A stretch of 64,000 nt of DNA from Streptomyces halstedii (lineage in GTDB: Bacteria; Actinomycetota; Actinomycetes; Streptomycetales; Streptomycetaceae). The notes beneath the pieces were generated by a model. It was not told where the DNA came from. It searched no databases and saw only the letters and a program-made list of their open reading frames with translations. The stretch is from assembly GCA_000720535.1 (NCBI GenBank), contig JOAZ01000028.1:19707-83706 (forward strand), written 5' to 3'. Below, one piece after another: positions 9,153 through 28,349 of this stretch. The position numbers and the translations under genes were made by a program. How positions within the stretch are numbered: position 1 is the stretch's first letter; the number at the start of each line of letters is the position of its first letter.

Positions 9153-9204
9153 CCACACCGCCGCCTGACCGGACGGCACGACCCACTACTCAGAACGGAC
9201 CCGC

Positions 9205-10137
9205 ATGGCCAACGCGCCTCACGAGGCGATGCACCGCATCTTCCAGGAATACCCGGGGCTCTTCTCCCGCCTGTCCGAAGTGCTCGGCGTCACCTTTCCC
9301 GAACCCACCACCACCGAAATCCTCACCAACGACCTCACGGAGAACCAGCCTCTCGAACGCCGGGTCGACACCCTTCTGCGCATCGAGACGGAGCGTGACG
9401 GGCCCTTCCTCCTGGCCATCGAGGCCCAGGGCAGGAAGGACCCCGACAAGCACGCGAGCTGGGCCTACTACTTCTCCTACCTCCTGGCGAAGTACCGGCT
9501 GCCCACCACGCTGCTGGTCGTCTGCCAGGACCGCGCCACCGCCGAGTGGGCGGCCCGCCCGGTCCCGCTCGGCGCACCTCAATGGCCGGTGCTCACCCTG
9601 CACCCGCTCGTCGCGGGGCCGCACAACGTTCCGTTCGTCACCGATGTGGCCGAGGCACGGAAGGACCTGGCACTCGCCACTCTCTCCGCCATCACACACG
9701 CCGACAATCCGGACGTCGGTGCCATACTGAAAGCACTGTCCACCGCACTGCGGGACGCGCCGGAGACAATCGCCAACCCCATCGTCGAACTCACCGCACA
9801 AGGCCTGGGTAACCGCCCGGCCGCACAACAGTGGAGGAACCTGGTGGCCGTGGACCTTTCTTTCTACACTTCACCCCTTTCGGAAGAGATCCGGGACGAA
9901 GGCCGAGACGAAGGCCGAGCTGAAGGCCGAGCTGAAGGCCGAGCCGAAGGCCGAGCCGAAGGCGAGGCCCGGGGTCAGGCCAAGAGCCTGCTGATGATGC
10001 TCGATCTGCGCGGTGTCGACGTCCCCGACGAGGCCCGCGAGAAGATCACCGGCTGCACCGACACGAAGCTCCTGGACCGGTGGTTCGCGCGCGCCGCCAC
10101 CGCCACCTCCGCCGAGGAGATCTTCGCCGGGGAGTGA
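9205..10137 (+). CDS. Rpn-like PD-(D/E)XK family protein
   Basis: A 310-residue protein starting MANAPHEAMHRIFQEYPGLF. The middle (FLLAIEAQGRKDPDKHASWA) has the E-x-Q pattern of the Rpn/transposase-associated PD-(D/E)XK group, with LLVVCQDRATAEWA following. A run of EGR(A/D)E repeats (about residues 230-255) precedes a helical C-terminus. Rpn proteins are recombination-promoting nucleases that often vary between strains. I cannot confirm catalytic residues; similar Streptomyces proteins are usually called hypothetical. Confidence 0.6.
   Translation: MANAPHEAMHRIFQEYPGLFSRLSEVLGVTFPEPTTTEILTNDLTENQPLERRVDTLLRIETERDGPFLLAIEAQGRKDPDKHASWAYYFSYLLAKYRLPTTLLVVCQDRATAEWAARPVPLGAPQWPVLTLHPLVAGPHNVPFVTDVAEARKDLALATLSAITHADNPDVGAILKALSTALRDAPETIANPIVELTAQGLGNRPAAQQWRNLVAVDLSFYTSPLSEEIRDEGRDEGRAEGRAEGRAEGRAEGEARGQAKSLLMMLDLRGVDVPDEAREKITGCTDTKLLDRWFARAATATSAEEIFAGE
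9893..9970 (+). repeat. In-frame 12-bp tandem repeat (EGRA/EGRD)
   Basis: About six copies of a 12-bp unit close to gaaggccgagct run through the C-terminal third of the Rpn-like gene, encoding EGRD/EGRA. The copies differ at one or two bases. A length change in multiples of 12 would leave the frame intact. Confidence 0.8.
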
Positions 10138-10150
10138 TTCCGGACCCCGC

Positions 10151-10198
10151 ACGCCCGCGCCCCGTCCCCGGCCTGTCCGGGCGGCGGGGCGCGGGCGT
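10151..10198 (+). terminator. Intrinsic terminator hairpin after the Rpn-like gene
   Basis: A perfect 14-bp stem, ACGCCCGCGCCCCG (10151-10164) with its complement at 10185-10198, and a 20-nt loop. It starts 13 bases after the stop codon. No long T-run follows, as is common in Streptomyces. Confidence 0.7.
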
Positions 10199-10632
10199 TG
10201 CCGTACCGGGTCGACCGGCCCGTGGACGCGCCGCTCCGGACGCGAGGACCGGCCTCATTGACAGGTGACGGCCGGATACGTGTAAATGAACCCGGTGTCA
10301 CGTGGCACCGGCCACAGAGCAGTGGGCCGGCCGGTGATCGGGCGAACACCCTTCACTCAAGGGGTCCCGTATGAGTATCCACTCCGCGCCCTGTACATGA
10401 CGTAGCGCGGCAGCCGCACGTCGTCTCTCTTCGCCCTCCGGCCACCGGCACCGCCGTGTCGCCCGTAGTGTCCGACGGCCTCCGCACCGGTCGCGCGTTC
10501 CGCCGCCGTTGCGTGGGACCGTCCGCGACCCCGCGTCCCGAGACCGTGCGGCCGCTCCGCCCCGCAGACCTCGTCCCTGGCATGCCCGCGGCCACCGCGG
10601 CGCACGCCCATGTCTTGTGGAGACACAGCCGT
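10199..10632. other. Intergenic region with a CACGTG-centred palindrome
   Basis: No gene is supported here. At 10292-10311 lies a near-perfect 20-bp palindrome, ccggtgtcac followed by gtggcaccgg (18 of 20 positions symmetrical), which could be an operator. The rest shows no RNA gene or terminator that I can recognise. Confidence 0.4.
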
Positions 10633-11577
10633 ATGCCCATGTCGTTCAATGAATCGGTCATCGAGGAGTTCCGCGCCAACGAAGGAAAGGTGGGCGGCCC
10701 GTTCCAGGGGGGCGATCTGCTCCTTCTGACGACGACCGGCGCCAGGTCCGGTGCCGAGCACACCACTCCCCTCGGGTACGTCCGCCACGGCGACGCACTC
10801 GTCCTCGTCGGGTCGAACCTGGGCGGCCCGCGCCACCCCGCCTGGTACCACAACCTGCTCGCCCACCCCGTGGTGCGGGTGGAGGTCGGTACCCGTACCT
10901 TCGAGGCCCTCGCGGTCCCCGCCGAGGGGGCCAGGCGCGACGAGCTGTTCGCGCACGCCGTCCGGATGGCTCCGGGATACGGCGACTACCAGGCCCGGAC
11001 CAGCCGCACCCTGCCGGTCGTGGTGCTGGAACGTGCCGAGCCCGACGGCTGGGAAGGCCCCCGGGACGTCGCCACCCTCGCGGACAAACTCATGGAGGTC
11101 CACACCTGGCTGCGCGCCCAGTTGCGGCAGGTGAGGGCGGAGGCCGACGCCCACTTCCGCGCACGAGCGGCCCACCAGGGGCCGGGCGCCCCACCGCCTC
11201 CCGGTCTCGGCCTCCAGATCAGGCAGCGCTGCCTGGCGTTCTGCCAGGCCCTGGAGTTCCACCACACCAGCGAGGACGCCCATCTGTTCCCCGGAATCAC
11301 CCGCCACCACCCGCACCTGACCGACGTCTTCGACCGGCTCCGCGACGAACACCGCACCGTCGCACGGCTCCAGGGCGAGCTGGTGGCCCTCCTGGGCGAC
11401 ATCGCCACCGCCGACCCGCAGCGCTTCCGAACCGAGCTGACGGAGATGTCGAGGGAACTGAACGCGCATCTCGACTACGAGGAGGAGTCGATCCTGCCCC
11501 TTCTCGCCGGGATCCCCTGGCCACCGGCGCCGCCCGTGCCCCCGGCCGAGGGCGGGAAGGACGGCACCACCGCCTGA
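10633..11577 (+). CDS. Deazaflavin-dependent nitroreductase fused to a hemerythrin domain
   Basis: A 314-residue two-domain protein. Residues about 1-140 match the F420-dependent Ddn/DUF385 family (LLLLTTTGARSGAEHTTPLGY, then HPAWYHNLLAHPVVRVEVGT). Residues about 155-300 look like a hemerythrin four-helix bundle, with EFHHTSEDAHLFPGI, RLRDEHRTVARL and LNAHLDYEEESILPLL supplying His/Glu iron ligands. The nitroreductase half would use reduced F420 and the hemerythrin half could sense O2 or NO; the coupling is inference. GTGGAGA lies upstream of the ATG at 10633; an ATG at 10639 is also possible. Confidence 0.85.
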   Translation: MPMSFNESVIEEFRANEGKVGGPFQGGDLLLLTTTGARSGAEHTTPLGYVRHGDALVLVGSNLGGPRHPAWYHNLLAHPVVRVEVGTRTFEALAVPAEGARRDELFAHAVRMAPGYGDYQARTSRTLPVVVLERAEPDGWEGPRDVATLADKLMEVHTWLRAQLRQVRAEADAHFRARAAHQGPGAPPPPGLGLQIRQRCLAFCQALEFHHTSEDAHLFPGITRHHPHLTDVFDRLRDEHRTVARLQGELVALLGDIATADPQRFRTELTEMSRELNAHLDYEEESILPLLAGIPWPPAPPVPPAEGGKDGTTA

Positions 11578-11766
11578 CCGGCCTGCCCCGGGCCCTTCCG
11601 CACCCGACTCACCGCCTGGACCAGGCAACCCGTCGTTCCTGATCTCCGTCTGTCCACGCGGGACGGCCCGGTCGGCCGGCCCCCGTCGAGCGACGGACAC
11701 GCAGCACGGCACGCGGCACCAGGCGGTTCGCCACCCGCTGCGGGGGAAGCGGATGGAGCACACGGC

Positions 11767-13884
11767 ATGACGGATCGGCCCCGCGCACACCTGGAACTCC
11801 CGCAGCCCGAGCCCCCGCACCACCAACCACCCCGCCCCGGCCCCCCGCGTCCGGGCACACCGCGCCGCGCCGTTGTCGCCGCGCTGGCCGCCACCGCCGG
11901 CGCGGCGGCGCTCGGCGCCTGCTCCGTACCGCCGCCCCGGCGCGGTGACCCGCCCGCCGACCCGGCGCCCGGCCTGACCATCGGCGCCGGCCGCCGGGCC
12001 TGCCTGATGCAGATCCTCGCCCACCCGGACGACGACCTGTACTTCATGAACCCCGACACCCAGCAGGCCGTCGACGCCGGTACCCCGCTGGTCTGCGTCT
12101 ATCTCACCGCGGGTGAGGCGGACGGCCTCAACAAGGTGCCCGGCGCCCCGCACCCGGCCCCCGACAAGGCCGGTTACTCCTCCGCCCGCCACCAGGGGCT
12201 CCGGCAGGCGTACGCGACCCTGCTCGGGCTGGAGAAGTTCACGCCCTGGGACGTGTCCGTCGCCGAGCTCGCCGGGAACCACCTCGCCGAGGTGAACACC
12301 CTCACCGACGGGCTGCGCCGGGTCGAACTGGTCTTCCTGAACACGGCCATGCACACCACCCGCCACCGGCTCGGCCTGCCCAGCCTCTGGCAGGACCGGC
12401 ACCTCTCGCTGCGCACCGTCGTCGCCGAGGGGTCGCCGCTGCGCCGGCCCGGTGCGTACACGTACGACGGGCTCCTGGACGTCCTCGTCGGGCTGCTGGA
12501 CAACCACCGCCCCACCCTCGTGCACACCCTGGACCCCGACCCGGACATCCAGCACAGCACCGAGGCCGCCCGCCGCGCGGACAGCGAGCAGCGTGGCTAC
12601 TCCGACCACGCCGACCACACCGCCGCGGCCTGCTTCGCCTGGGCGGCGCTGATCCGCTGGGTCGCCCGGACGACGGCGGGCGGCGGTGAGGTACCGGCGT
12701 TCGTGGTGACCGCCTACCGGGGGTACTACAACCGGCACTGGCCGAAGAACCTGCCCCCCGGGGTCGTGGCCGAGAAGGCCGCGCACCTCGTCCCGTACGG
12801 CGGCTCGCCCGACTGGGACTGCGGGAACCCGTCGGGATGCGGTGACTACAACGTGGGCGGGAAGCGCCCCCTGACCAACCGGAAGGGCTGGGTCCGCTCC
12901 ACCGTCCACCGCTACCCCGGGCCCCGGGCCGCCGTCGCCGCCGAGGCGGACGGGCGGCTCGTCGCGTACGCGGTGCTGGGGCTGCGGCTGGTGCGGTGGC
13001 GGGAGACCGGGCCGGGCAGCGGCGTCTGGGGCCCGCCGCACGACCTCGGCGGCGGCCCGCTCGCCCCGGCCCTGGCCACGGCCACCGCCGGAAACGGGCG
13101 CCTGCTGCTCTTCGCCCTGCGCTTCGCGGCACTCGGCGGGCACGGCGCGAACAACACACGCGAGGTCGTGGTCCTGGAACAGAGCACCCCGGACGGCGGC
13201 TTCCTCGCCTGGCGTGGCCTCGGCAACCCCTGCCCCGGCCGTGACGAGGGCCGGCGGATCGGCGTCCCGGTGGCGGTCACCGCACCGGACGGCCGGGTCC
13301 ACCTCTTCGTACGTACCGCCGAGAAGGGGCTCAGCACCCGGGTGCGGGAGAGCGACGGCCGGTGGAGCACCTGGCGTGACATGGGCGGCGGCGAGGCGCA
13401 GGACGGTTTCCGCACCGCGGTGGACGGCGAGGGCCGGGTCCATGTGTACGGAGCGGGCCACCACGCCGTGCACCACTGGACCCAGGACGCCCCCGGCGAG
13501 CCGCTGACCGCCCGTACCCAGATCGACGCGGGCCCGGTGCCCGGCACCTGCCCGGCCGCCCTGCCCGCCGACGACGGCACCGTGGACCTCTACTACCGGG
13601 GCGCGGCCGACGCCTCGGTCACCGTGGTGCACGCGGGAGGCGCGACGGACCTGCGGGGCTTCGACGGGTACGGACCGGTCACCGCCGCCGCCTCCCCACA
13701 GGGCCCCGTCCTGCTCGGCCGCACCGCGAAGGGCCTGGTCCAGCTCCGTGCGGGCGCGGACCGTTCCGTACGGGACCAGGGCCCCGTGGCAACGGCCGGG
13801 ACCGCCCTCCACATCGGCGGGGACGGCCGGGCGGTGGTGGTGGGCCTCGGCCCGGACGCGCGGCCGTGGCTCTGGCGGCCGTAA
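11767..13884 (+). CDS. PIG-L family deacetylase, Tat-type lipoprotein with C-terminal propeller-like region
   Basis: A 705-residue exported protein. The N-terminus has a twin-arginine-like and lipobox signal (PRRAVVAALAATAGAAALGAC), so it is probably lipid-anchored outside the cell. Residues about 75-310 form a PIG-L/LmbE zinc deacetylase domain with the AHPDDD motif and a distal SDHADHTAA segment. The rest is a run of W/G-rich repeats resembling a lectin-type beta-propeller. It may remove N-acetyl groups from a cell-surface or extracellular sugar; the substrate cannot be read from the sequence. Confidence 0.85.
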   Translation: MTDRPRAHLELPQPEPPHHQPPRPGPPRPGTPRRAVVAALAATAGAAALGACSVPPPRRGDPPADPAPGLTIGAGRRACLMQILAHPDDDLYFMNPDTQQAVDAGTPLVCVYLTAGEADGLNKVPGAPHPAPDKAGYSSARHQGLRQAYATLLGLEKFTPWDVSVAELAGNHLAEVNTLTDGLRRVELVFLNTAMHTTRHRLGLPSLWQDRHLSLRTVVAEGSPLRRPGAYTYDGLLDVLVGLLDNHRPTLVHTLDPDPDIQHSTEAARRADSEQRGYSDHADHTAAACFAWAALIRWVARTTAGGGEVPAFVVTAYRGYYNRHWPKNLPPGVVAEKAAHLVPYGGSPDWDCGNPSGCGDYNVGGKRPLTNRKGWVRSTVHRYPGPRAAVAAEADGRLVAYAVLGLRLVRWRETGPGSGVWGPPHDLGGGPLAPALATATAGNGRLLLFALRFAALGGHGANNTREVVVLEQSTPDGGFLAWRGLGNPCPGRDEGRRIGVPVAVTAPDGRVHLFVRTAEKGLSTRVRESDGRWSTWRDMGGGEAQDGFRTAVDGEGRVHVYGAGHHAVHHWTQDAPGEPLTARTQIDAGPVPGTCPAALPADDGTVDLYYRGAADASVTVVHAGGATDLRGFDGYGPVTAAASPQGPVLLGRTAKGLVQLRAGADRSVRDQGPVATAGTALHIGGDGRAVVVGLGPDARPWLWRP

Positions 13885-14070
13885 CGGGACGGTGCACCTC
13901 CGGTCGAAGCCACGGCGCCTTCACCGTCGCGGCCGTCCACCCGCGCCTCGTACCGGTATAACGCCGCGTCATGGCCAGACGTTAGGTTCCCGGCGCCGCC
14001 GTTCTCCGGGAATCTGGGGCCCGTCCACCCCCACAGACACGCCCCCGCGTGTCCCGCGAAACGAGGAAGC

Positions 14071-14793
14071 ATGCGAATAACCAGGCTGGCCCCCGCTGTC
14101 GCCGCCGCAGCGGTCACGGTCCTCGCCCTGCTCTCCCCCACCGCCTCGGCCGCCGAGGCCGCTCCCGTCCCCGCGACCCAGGCCGTCCAGCCCATCATCG
14201 GCGGCGGCTACGCCCAGAACGCTCCCTGGGCCGCCCGCCTCCTCTCCAACGGCAGAGAGACCTGTTCGTCCACGCTCATCGCCCCGACGTGGATCCTCAC
14301 CGCCAAGCACTGCGTGGCCTCCGGCGGGCTCTCCTTCCGCATCGGCAGCCTCGACCAGCACAGCGGCGGCACCGTGGCCAACGGCATCCAGACCTACACC
14401 CACGGCGCGGACCTCGCGCTGGTCCGCCTGGACCGCTCGGTACAGGGGACGTACGCCCGGCTCGGCCAGCCCGGCACCGTACGGGTCGGCCAGAACGTGC
14501 AGGTCTACGGCTGGGGCGCCACCTCCCAGTGCGGCTCCGAGGCCAACTGCCAGTCCCGCTACCTCAAGGTCGCCAACGTGACCGTGACCAGCGGCTGCAC
14601 CGACGCCTACGGGGGCTCCGCGATCTGCGCCCGGCGCGGCGACGGCATCACCGCGGGCGGGGACTCGGGCGGCCCGATGATGGCCGACGGCGTCCAGGTC
14701 GGCGTCGCCTCCACCAGCGACCGCCAGACCACCACCGCGTACACCAACGTCACCGCGTACCGCTCCTGGATCCAGCAGGTCGCCGGCGTCTGA
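14071..14793 (+). CDS. Secreted trypsin-like serine protease
   Basis: A 240-residue S1-family protease. A Sec signal peptide covers about residues 1-28, followed by a short propeptide; the mature enzyme probably begins IIGGG at residue 42. The catalytic triad is visible as His81 (TAKHC), Asp115 (ADLALVRL) and Ser200 (GDSGGP), with paired cysteines. It is likely extracellular. The gene stands alone and is followed by a strong terminator shared with the convergent tuf gene. Confidence 0.92.
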   Translation: MRITRLAPAVAAAAVTVLALLSPTASAAEAAPVPATQAVQPIIGGGYAQNAPWAARLLSNGRETCSSTLIAPTWILTAKHCVASGGLSFRIGSLDQHSGGTVANGIQTYTHGADLALVRLDRSVQGTYARLGQPGTVRVGQNVQVYGWGATSQCGSEANCQSRYLKVANVTVTSGCTDAYGGSAICARRGDGITAGGDSGGPMMADGVQVGVASTSDRQTTTAYTNVTAYRSWIQQVAGV

Positions 14794-14820
14794 CCCGGGG
14801 CACCGGAGGCCGACACGGCG

Positions 14821-14856
14821 AAGGGCCCCGCACCTCTCGCGAGGTGCGGGGCCCTT
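14821..14856. terminator. Bidirectional terminator between protease gene and tuf
   Basis: A perfect 16-bp stem, AAGGGCCCCGCACCTC (14821-14836) with its complement at 14841-14856, and a 4-nt TCGC loop. It lies between two convergent genes and reads the same on both strands, so it can end both transcripts. Confidence 0.85.
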
Positions 14857-14902
14857 CTTGGTGCTCTGTGCGGAGCTACCAGGTCAGACGGTCAAGTGTG
14901 AA

Positions 14903-16096
<1,194 letters not shown>

Positions 16097-16253
16097 TGGG
16101 TCCTCCTGGAGTGGTTCTGTACGCCTTGCTTCATCGGCGCCAGGTGATCTTTGCTGGAATGCCGGTGCCGGGGGCATCCGACGCGTGAGCGAACTCGGCG
16201 TCGCATGCCCTGCCGGGCTCCGGTGACAAGCCTAAAGCGTGTACTCGGGTGAG

Positions 16254-18383
<2,130 letters not shown>

Positions 18384-18421
18384 AAGGCTCAGTCTTCTCT
18401 CGGTTTCGATGGGGTGAGCGA

Positions 18422-18892
18422 CTACCAGCGGTAGTGCGCGAAGGCCTTGTTGGACTCGGCCATCTTGTGGGTGTCCTCGCGCTTCTTGACCGCGGCGCCG
18501 AGACCGTTGGAGGCGTCCAGCAGCTCGTTCATGAGGCGCTCGGTCATGGTCTTCTCGCGGCGGGCGCGGGAGTAACCGACGACCCAGCGCAGCGCGAGGG
18601 TGGCGGCGCGACCGGGCTTGACCTCGATCGGCACCTGGTAGGTGGCGCCACCGACACGGCGGGACTTGACCTCAAGCGAGGGCTTGACGTTCTCAAGCGC
18701 GCGCTTCAGCGTGATGACCGGGTCTGCGCCGGTCTTCTCGCGGAGGCCTTCCATGGCGCCGTACACGATCCGCTCGGCGGTGGAACGCTTGCCGTTGAGC
18801 AGGATCTTGTTGATCAGCGAGGTGACAAGAGGAGAACCGTAGACCGGGTCGATGATGACCGGGCGCTTCGGGGCGGGGCCCTTACGAGGCAT
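18422..18892 (-). CDS. rpsG: 30S ribosomal protein S7
   Basis: S7 starts assembly of the 30S head. The 156-residue product begins [20 protein letters not shown] and contains [21 protein letters not shown] and the basic [14 protein letters not shown] segment. It starts two bases after the rpsL stop region, so the two are probably co-translated. Confidence 0.97.
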   Translation of the reverse strand: MPRKGPAPKRPVIIDPVYGSPLVTSLINKILLNGKRSTAERIVYGAMEGLREKTGADPVITLKRALENVKPSLEVKSRRVGGATYQVPIEVKPGRAATLALRWVVGYSRARREKTMTERLMNELLDASNGLGAAVKKREDTHKMAESNKAFAHYRW

Positions 18893-18894
18893 TC

Positions 18895-19266
18895 TTACTT
18901 CTCCTTCTTGGCGCCGTAGCGGCTGCGGGCCTGCTTGCGGTTCTTGACACCCTGGGTGTCGAGCGAGCCGCGGATGATCTTGTAACGAACACCCGGCAGG
19001 TCCTTCACACGGCCACCACGCACGAGCACGATGGAGTGCTCCTGCAGGTTGTGTCCCTCACCCGGGATGTAGGCCGTGACCTCGATGCCGGAGGTCAGGC
19101 GCACACGCGCGACCTTACGGAGCGCCGAGTTCGGCTTCTTCGGGGTGGTCGTGAACACACGCGTGCAGACACCACGACGCTGGGGCGAACCCTCGAGCGC
19201 GGGCGTCTTGTTCTTCTCGACCTTGTCCTGCCGGCCCTTCCGGACCAGCTGCTGGATCGTAGGCAC
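18895..19266 (-). CDS. rpsL: 30S ribosomal protein S12
   Basis: S12 controls decoding accuracy and is the classic streptomycin-resistance target. The 123-residue product starts at GTG ([15 protein letters not shown]). The [11 protein letters not shown] and [12 protein letters not shown] loops keep the lysines equivalent to K43 and K88, so the allele looks streptomycin-sensitive. Upstream is a leader of about 190 nt with the hairpin also seen before rpsJ. Confidence 0.97.
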   Translation of the reverse strand: MPTIQQLVRKGRQDKVEKNKTPALEGSPQRRGVCTRVFTTTPKKPNSALRKVARVRLTSGIEVTAYIPGEGHNLQEHSIVLVRGGRVKDLPGVRYKIIRGSLDTQGVKNRKQARSRYGAKKEK

Positions 19267-19314
19267 TACTTCTCCGGTTTCTGTGTGCCGTTCGTGAAAC
19301 TAACCTGGAACACT

Positions 19315-19341
19315 CTCCGACCCACGCGGTCGGGTGTGTCG
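19315..19341 (-). promoter_or_regulatory. Leader hairpin shared with the rpsJ operon
   Basis: The same 27-nt element as 5200-5226, differing at one base, with the stem-loop CCGACCGCGTGGGTCGG on the minus strand. It lies about 50 nt upstream of rpsL and is followed by GTTCCAG, as in the rpsJ leader. Confidence 0.6.
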
Positions 19342-19460
19342 AATACTGCAAGCTCCCGCCAAGAGGCGGAACGAGCGCAGATTGCAGTGGCCGCATATGA
19401 CTCGCCGTGCGGTTGAGGACACGCACACGAGCCCAAGGCACACCCCAGGCACAAGGCTTG

Positions 19461-19489
19461 AGCGTACCTACCTCACGGAGCTGGGTCAA
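19461..19489 (-). promoter_or_regulatory. Probable rpsL (str operon) promoter
   Basis: TTGACC (19484-19489) and TACGCT (19461-19466), 17 bases apart on the minus strand, fit the vegetative sigma consensus well. Transcription would begin near 19454, about 190 nt upstream of rpsL. Confidence 0.7.
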
Positions 19490-19726
19490 AACAAATGCCG
19501 CGCGGCCGACCGGAGCACCCGGCCACCACTCCTGAGGGTGACGGCGTACGGCCCCGAGAGGCCCGGCACGGGCCCCTGGGGCGGCTGCCGCCCCTTCTCC
19601 GGGCCCTCCGGGGCACGGCAGGTCCGGACGTACCGGACAGGTGGCCTCGCACCCCTCTCCGCCCGCCGCCCCACCGCTCTGTGAAGGCCGTCACAGGCCG
19701 GCCACCGCCGCCGCGGGCACACGAAA

Positions 19727-19763
19727 GGGCGGCCACCCCGTCCGCAACGGGATGGCCGCCCTC
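19727..19763 (-). terminator. rpoBC operon terminator
   Basis: A 15-bp stem with one G-T pair, AGGGCGGCCATCCCG and its partner on the minus strand, a 7-nt loop, then TTTCG. It begins about 10 bases after the rpoC stop codon. Confidence 0.8.
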
Positions 19764-19773
19764 TCACCCACTT

Positions 19774-23673
<3,900 letters not shown>

Positions 23674-23766
23674 TTGTCGTCAATCCCTCTTTCGGGGGTT
23701 CGAGCCCCCTCGCTTCACGCGAGAAATCGGGGCACTTCAGCAATGGTCTGAACGGGTCCGGGGAGG

Positions 23767-23797
23767 GCCGGCCGGATCACGGGGATCCGGCCGGCCG
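23767..23797 (-). other. Intercistronic hairpin between rpoB and rpoC
   Basis: A perfect 13-bp stem, GGCCGGCCGGATC (23767-23779) with its complement at 23785-23797, and a 5-nt loop. It lies six bases after the rpoB stop and has no T-run. It could be an mRNA-processing or stabilising element, or a partial terminator that sets the rpoC/rpoB ratio. Confidence 0.55.
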
Positions 23798-23802
23798 GCC
23801 CG

Positions 23803-27288
<3,486 letters not shown>

Positions 27289-27451
27289 GAGGGGGTCCTT
27301 CCGAGGGCTCGGACTCACTACGCGCGTACCGGCCCCAAGCCCGACACAGCGACAGAAGTCCCCAGGTCAGGGAAGATCCGGTCATCGGTGCTAGGCGTGG
27401 GCATGCCCCTGGTGACGGGCAGGAGGCAGCTAACAGGCAGCGCAAAGGGTC

Positions 27452-27480
27452 AGTGTAGCCAAGTGCCACACTGATGTCCA
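27452..27480 (-). promoter_or_regulatory. Probable rpoB promoter
   Basis: On the minus strand TGGACA (27475-27480) and TACACT (27452-27457) are 17 bases apart, a good vegetative promoter. Transcription would start near 27445, giving a 5' UTR of about 155 nt. Promoters in this gap are known in other streptomycetes. Confidence 0.65.
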
Positions 27481-27793
27481 GTCGGGGTACTCAGAGACCC
27501 ACGTAGCTCGCAACAGCTGTTCTCAACACCTATGAATAGACCTCGCGCGGTGCGCGCTCTTCTTTACTGCCCTCTTCGCTCACGATCCATGCCTCGGAAC
27601 CGGATCGAGATGACGACGCGTCCTGAGAATTGCGCGCCGCGTGCGGTTCGTCAAGGCCCCGAGGCCCGGACGGGCCCCCCGCGATCTTCACCCGTCGCCC
27701 GGGGACCCCGGTTGACGCCCCCGGAGGAACGCACGGCGAAGATCACCCTACTCGTCACCGGCAGAAGATCAAGGCAGCCTCCCGGAGCACGCC

Positions 27794-27826
27794 GAAGGGC
27801 GACCACCCGGATGGGTGATCGCCCTT
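27794..27826 (-). terminator. Attenuator-like hairpin downstream of rplL
   Basis: A 15-bp stem with one mismatch, GAAGGGCGATCACCC on the minus strand, closing a short loop. It is about 60 bases past the rplL stop. By analogy with enterobacterial rplL-rpoB it may let only part of the transcription through; no T-run is present. Confidence 0.6.
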
Positions 27827-27887
27827 CGCGATGTGACGTCCCCGCCTCGCGGCAGGGGGTCCTACAGGAGTCCGGAGACTCCAGGGG

Positions 27888-28265
27888 TCACTTGACCTCG
27901 ACGGAGGCGCCGGCGGCCTTGAGGGACTCGGCAGCCTTGTCCGCGGCCTCCTTGGCGACCTTCTCGAGGACCGGCTTCGGGGTGCCGTCGACGAGGTCCT
28001 TGGCCTCCTTCAGGCCCAGCGAGGTCAGCTCACGCACGACCTTGATGACCTGGATCTTCTTCTCGCCGGCGCCGGTGAGGATGACGTCGAACTCGTCCTG
28101 CTCGACAGCGGCCTCGGCGGCCGGGGCGGCAGCGGCGACGGCGGCGGCCGGCGCGGCGGCGGTGACGTCGAACTTCTCCTCGAAGGCCTTCACGAACTCG
28201 GAGAGCTCGATGAGGGTCATGCCTTCGAACTGCGCGAGCAGGTCGTCCTGGGACAGCTTCGCCAT
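27888..28265 (-). CDS. rplL: 50S ribosomal protein L7/L12
   Basis: The stalk protein that recruits GTPase factors. The 125-residue product has an N-terminal dimerisation helix ([20 protein letters not shown]), an Ala/Pro-rich hinge, and a C-terminal factor-binding domain with [15 protein letters not shown] and [16 protein letters not shown]. It lies 84 bp after rplJ. Confidence 0.97.
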   Translation of the reverse strand: MAKLSQDDLLAQFEGMTLIELSEFVKAFEEKFDVTAAAPAAAVAAAAPAAEAAVEQDEFDVILTGAGEKKIQVIKVVRELTSLGLKEAKDLVDGTPKPVLEKVAKEAADKAAESLKAAGASVEVK

Positions 28266-28349
28266 GACAGGCGTCCTTCCACTATTCGGCTGGTGCCGGA
28301 TGTATGTGTCGGCGGGCGTACGTGGAGCCCGCTGGACCGCTGAGCGTGA

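Larger units (their letters stand above)
27289..27887 (-). other. Long rplL-rpoB intergenic leader
   Basis: A 599-bp gap within the usual rplJL-rpoBC gene order. It holds the hairpin at 27794-27826 and a promoter at 27452-27480, so rpoB may be transcribed both by readthrough past the hairpin and from its own promoter. I see no coding sequence in it. Confidence 0.6.

Noticed and set aside
8505-9179. Minus-strand frame opposite the wHTH gene
   Set aside because: Arg/Gly-rich shadow of a Pro-rich coding region.
10357-13812. A minus-strand frame of about 1150 codons across the nitroreductase and deacetylase genes
   Set aside because: It spans two well-supported plus-strand genes and the gap between them and has no recognisable domain.
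18895-19266. Possible streptomycin-resistance change in rpsL
   Set aside because: The two key lysine loops ([11 protein letters not shown] and GGRVKDLPG) are unchanged.
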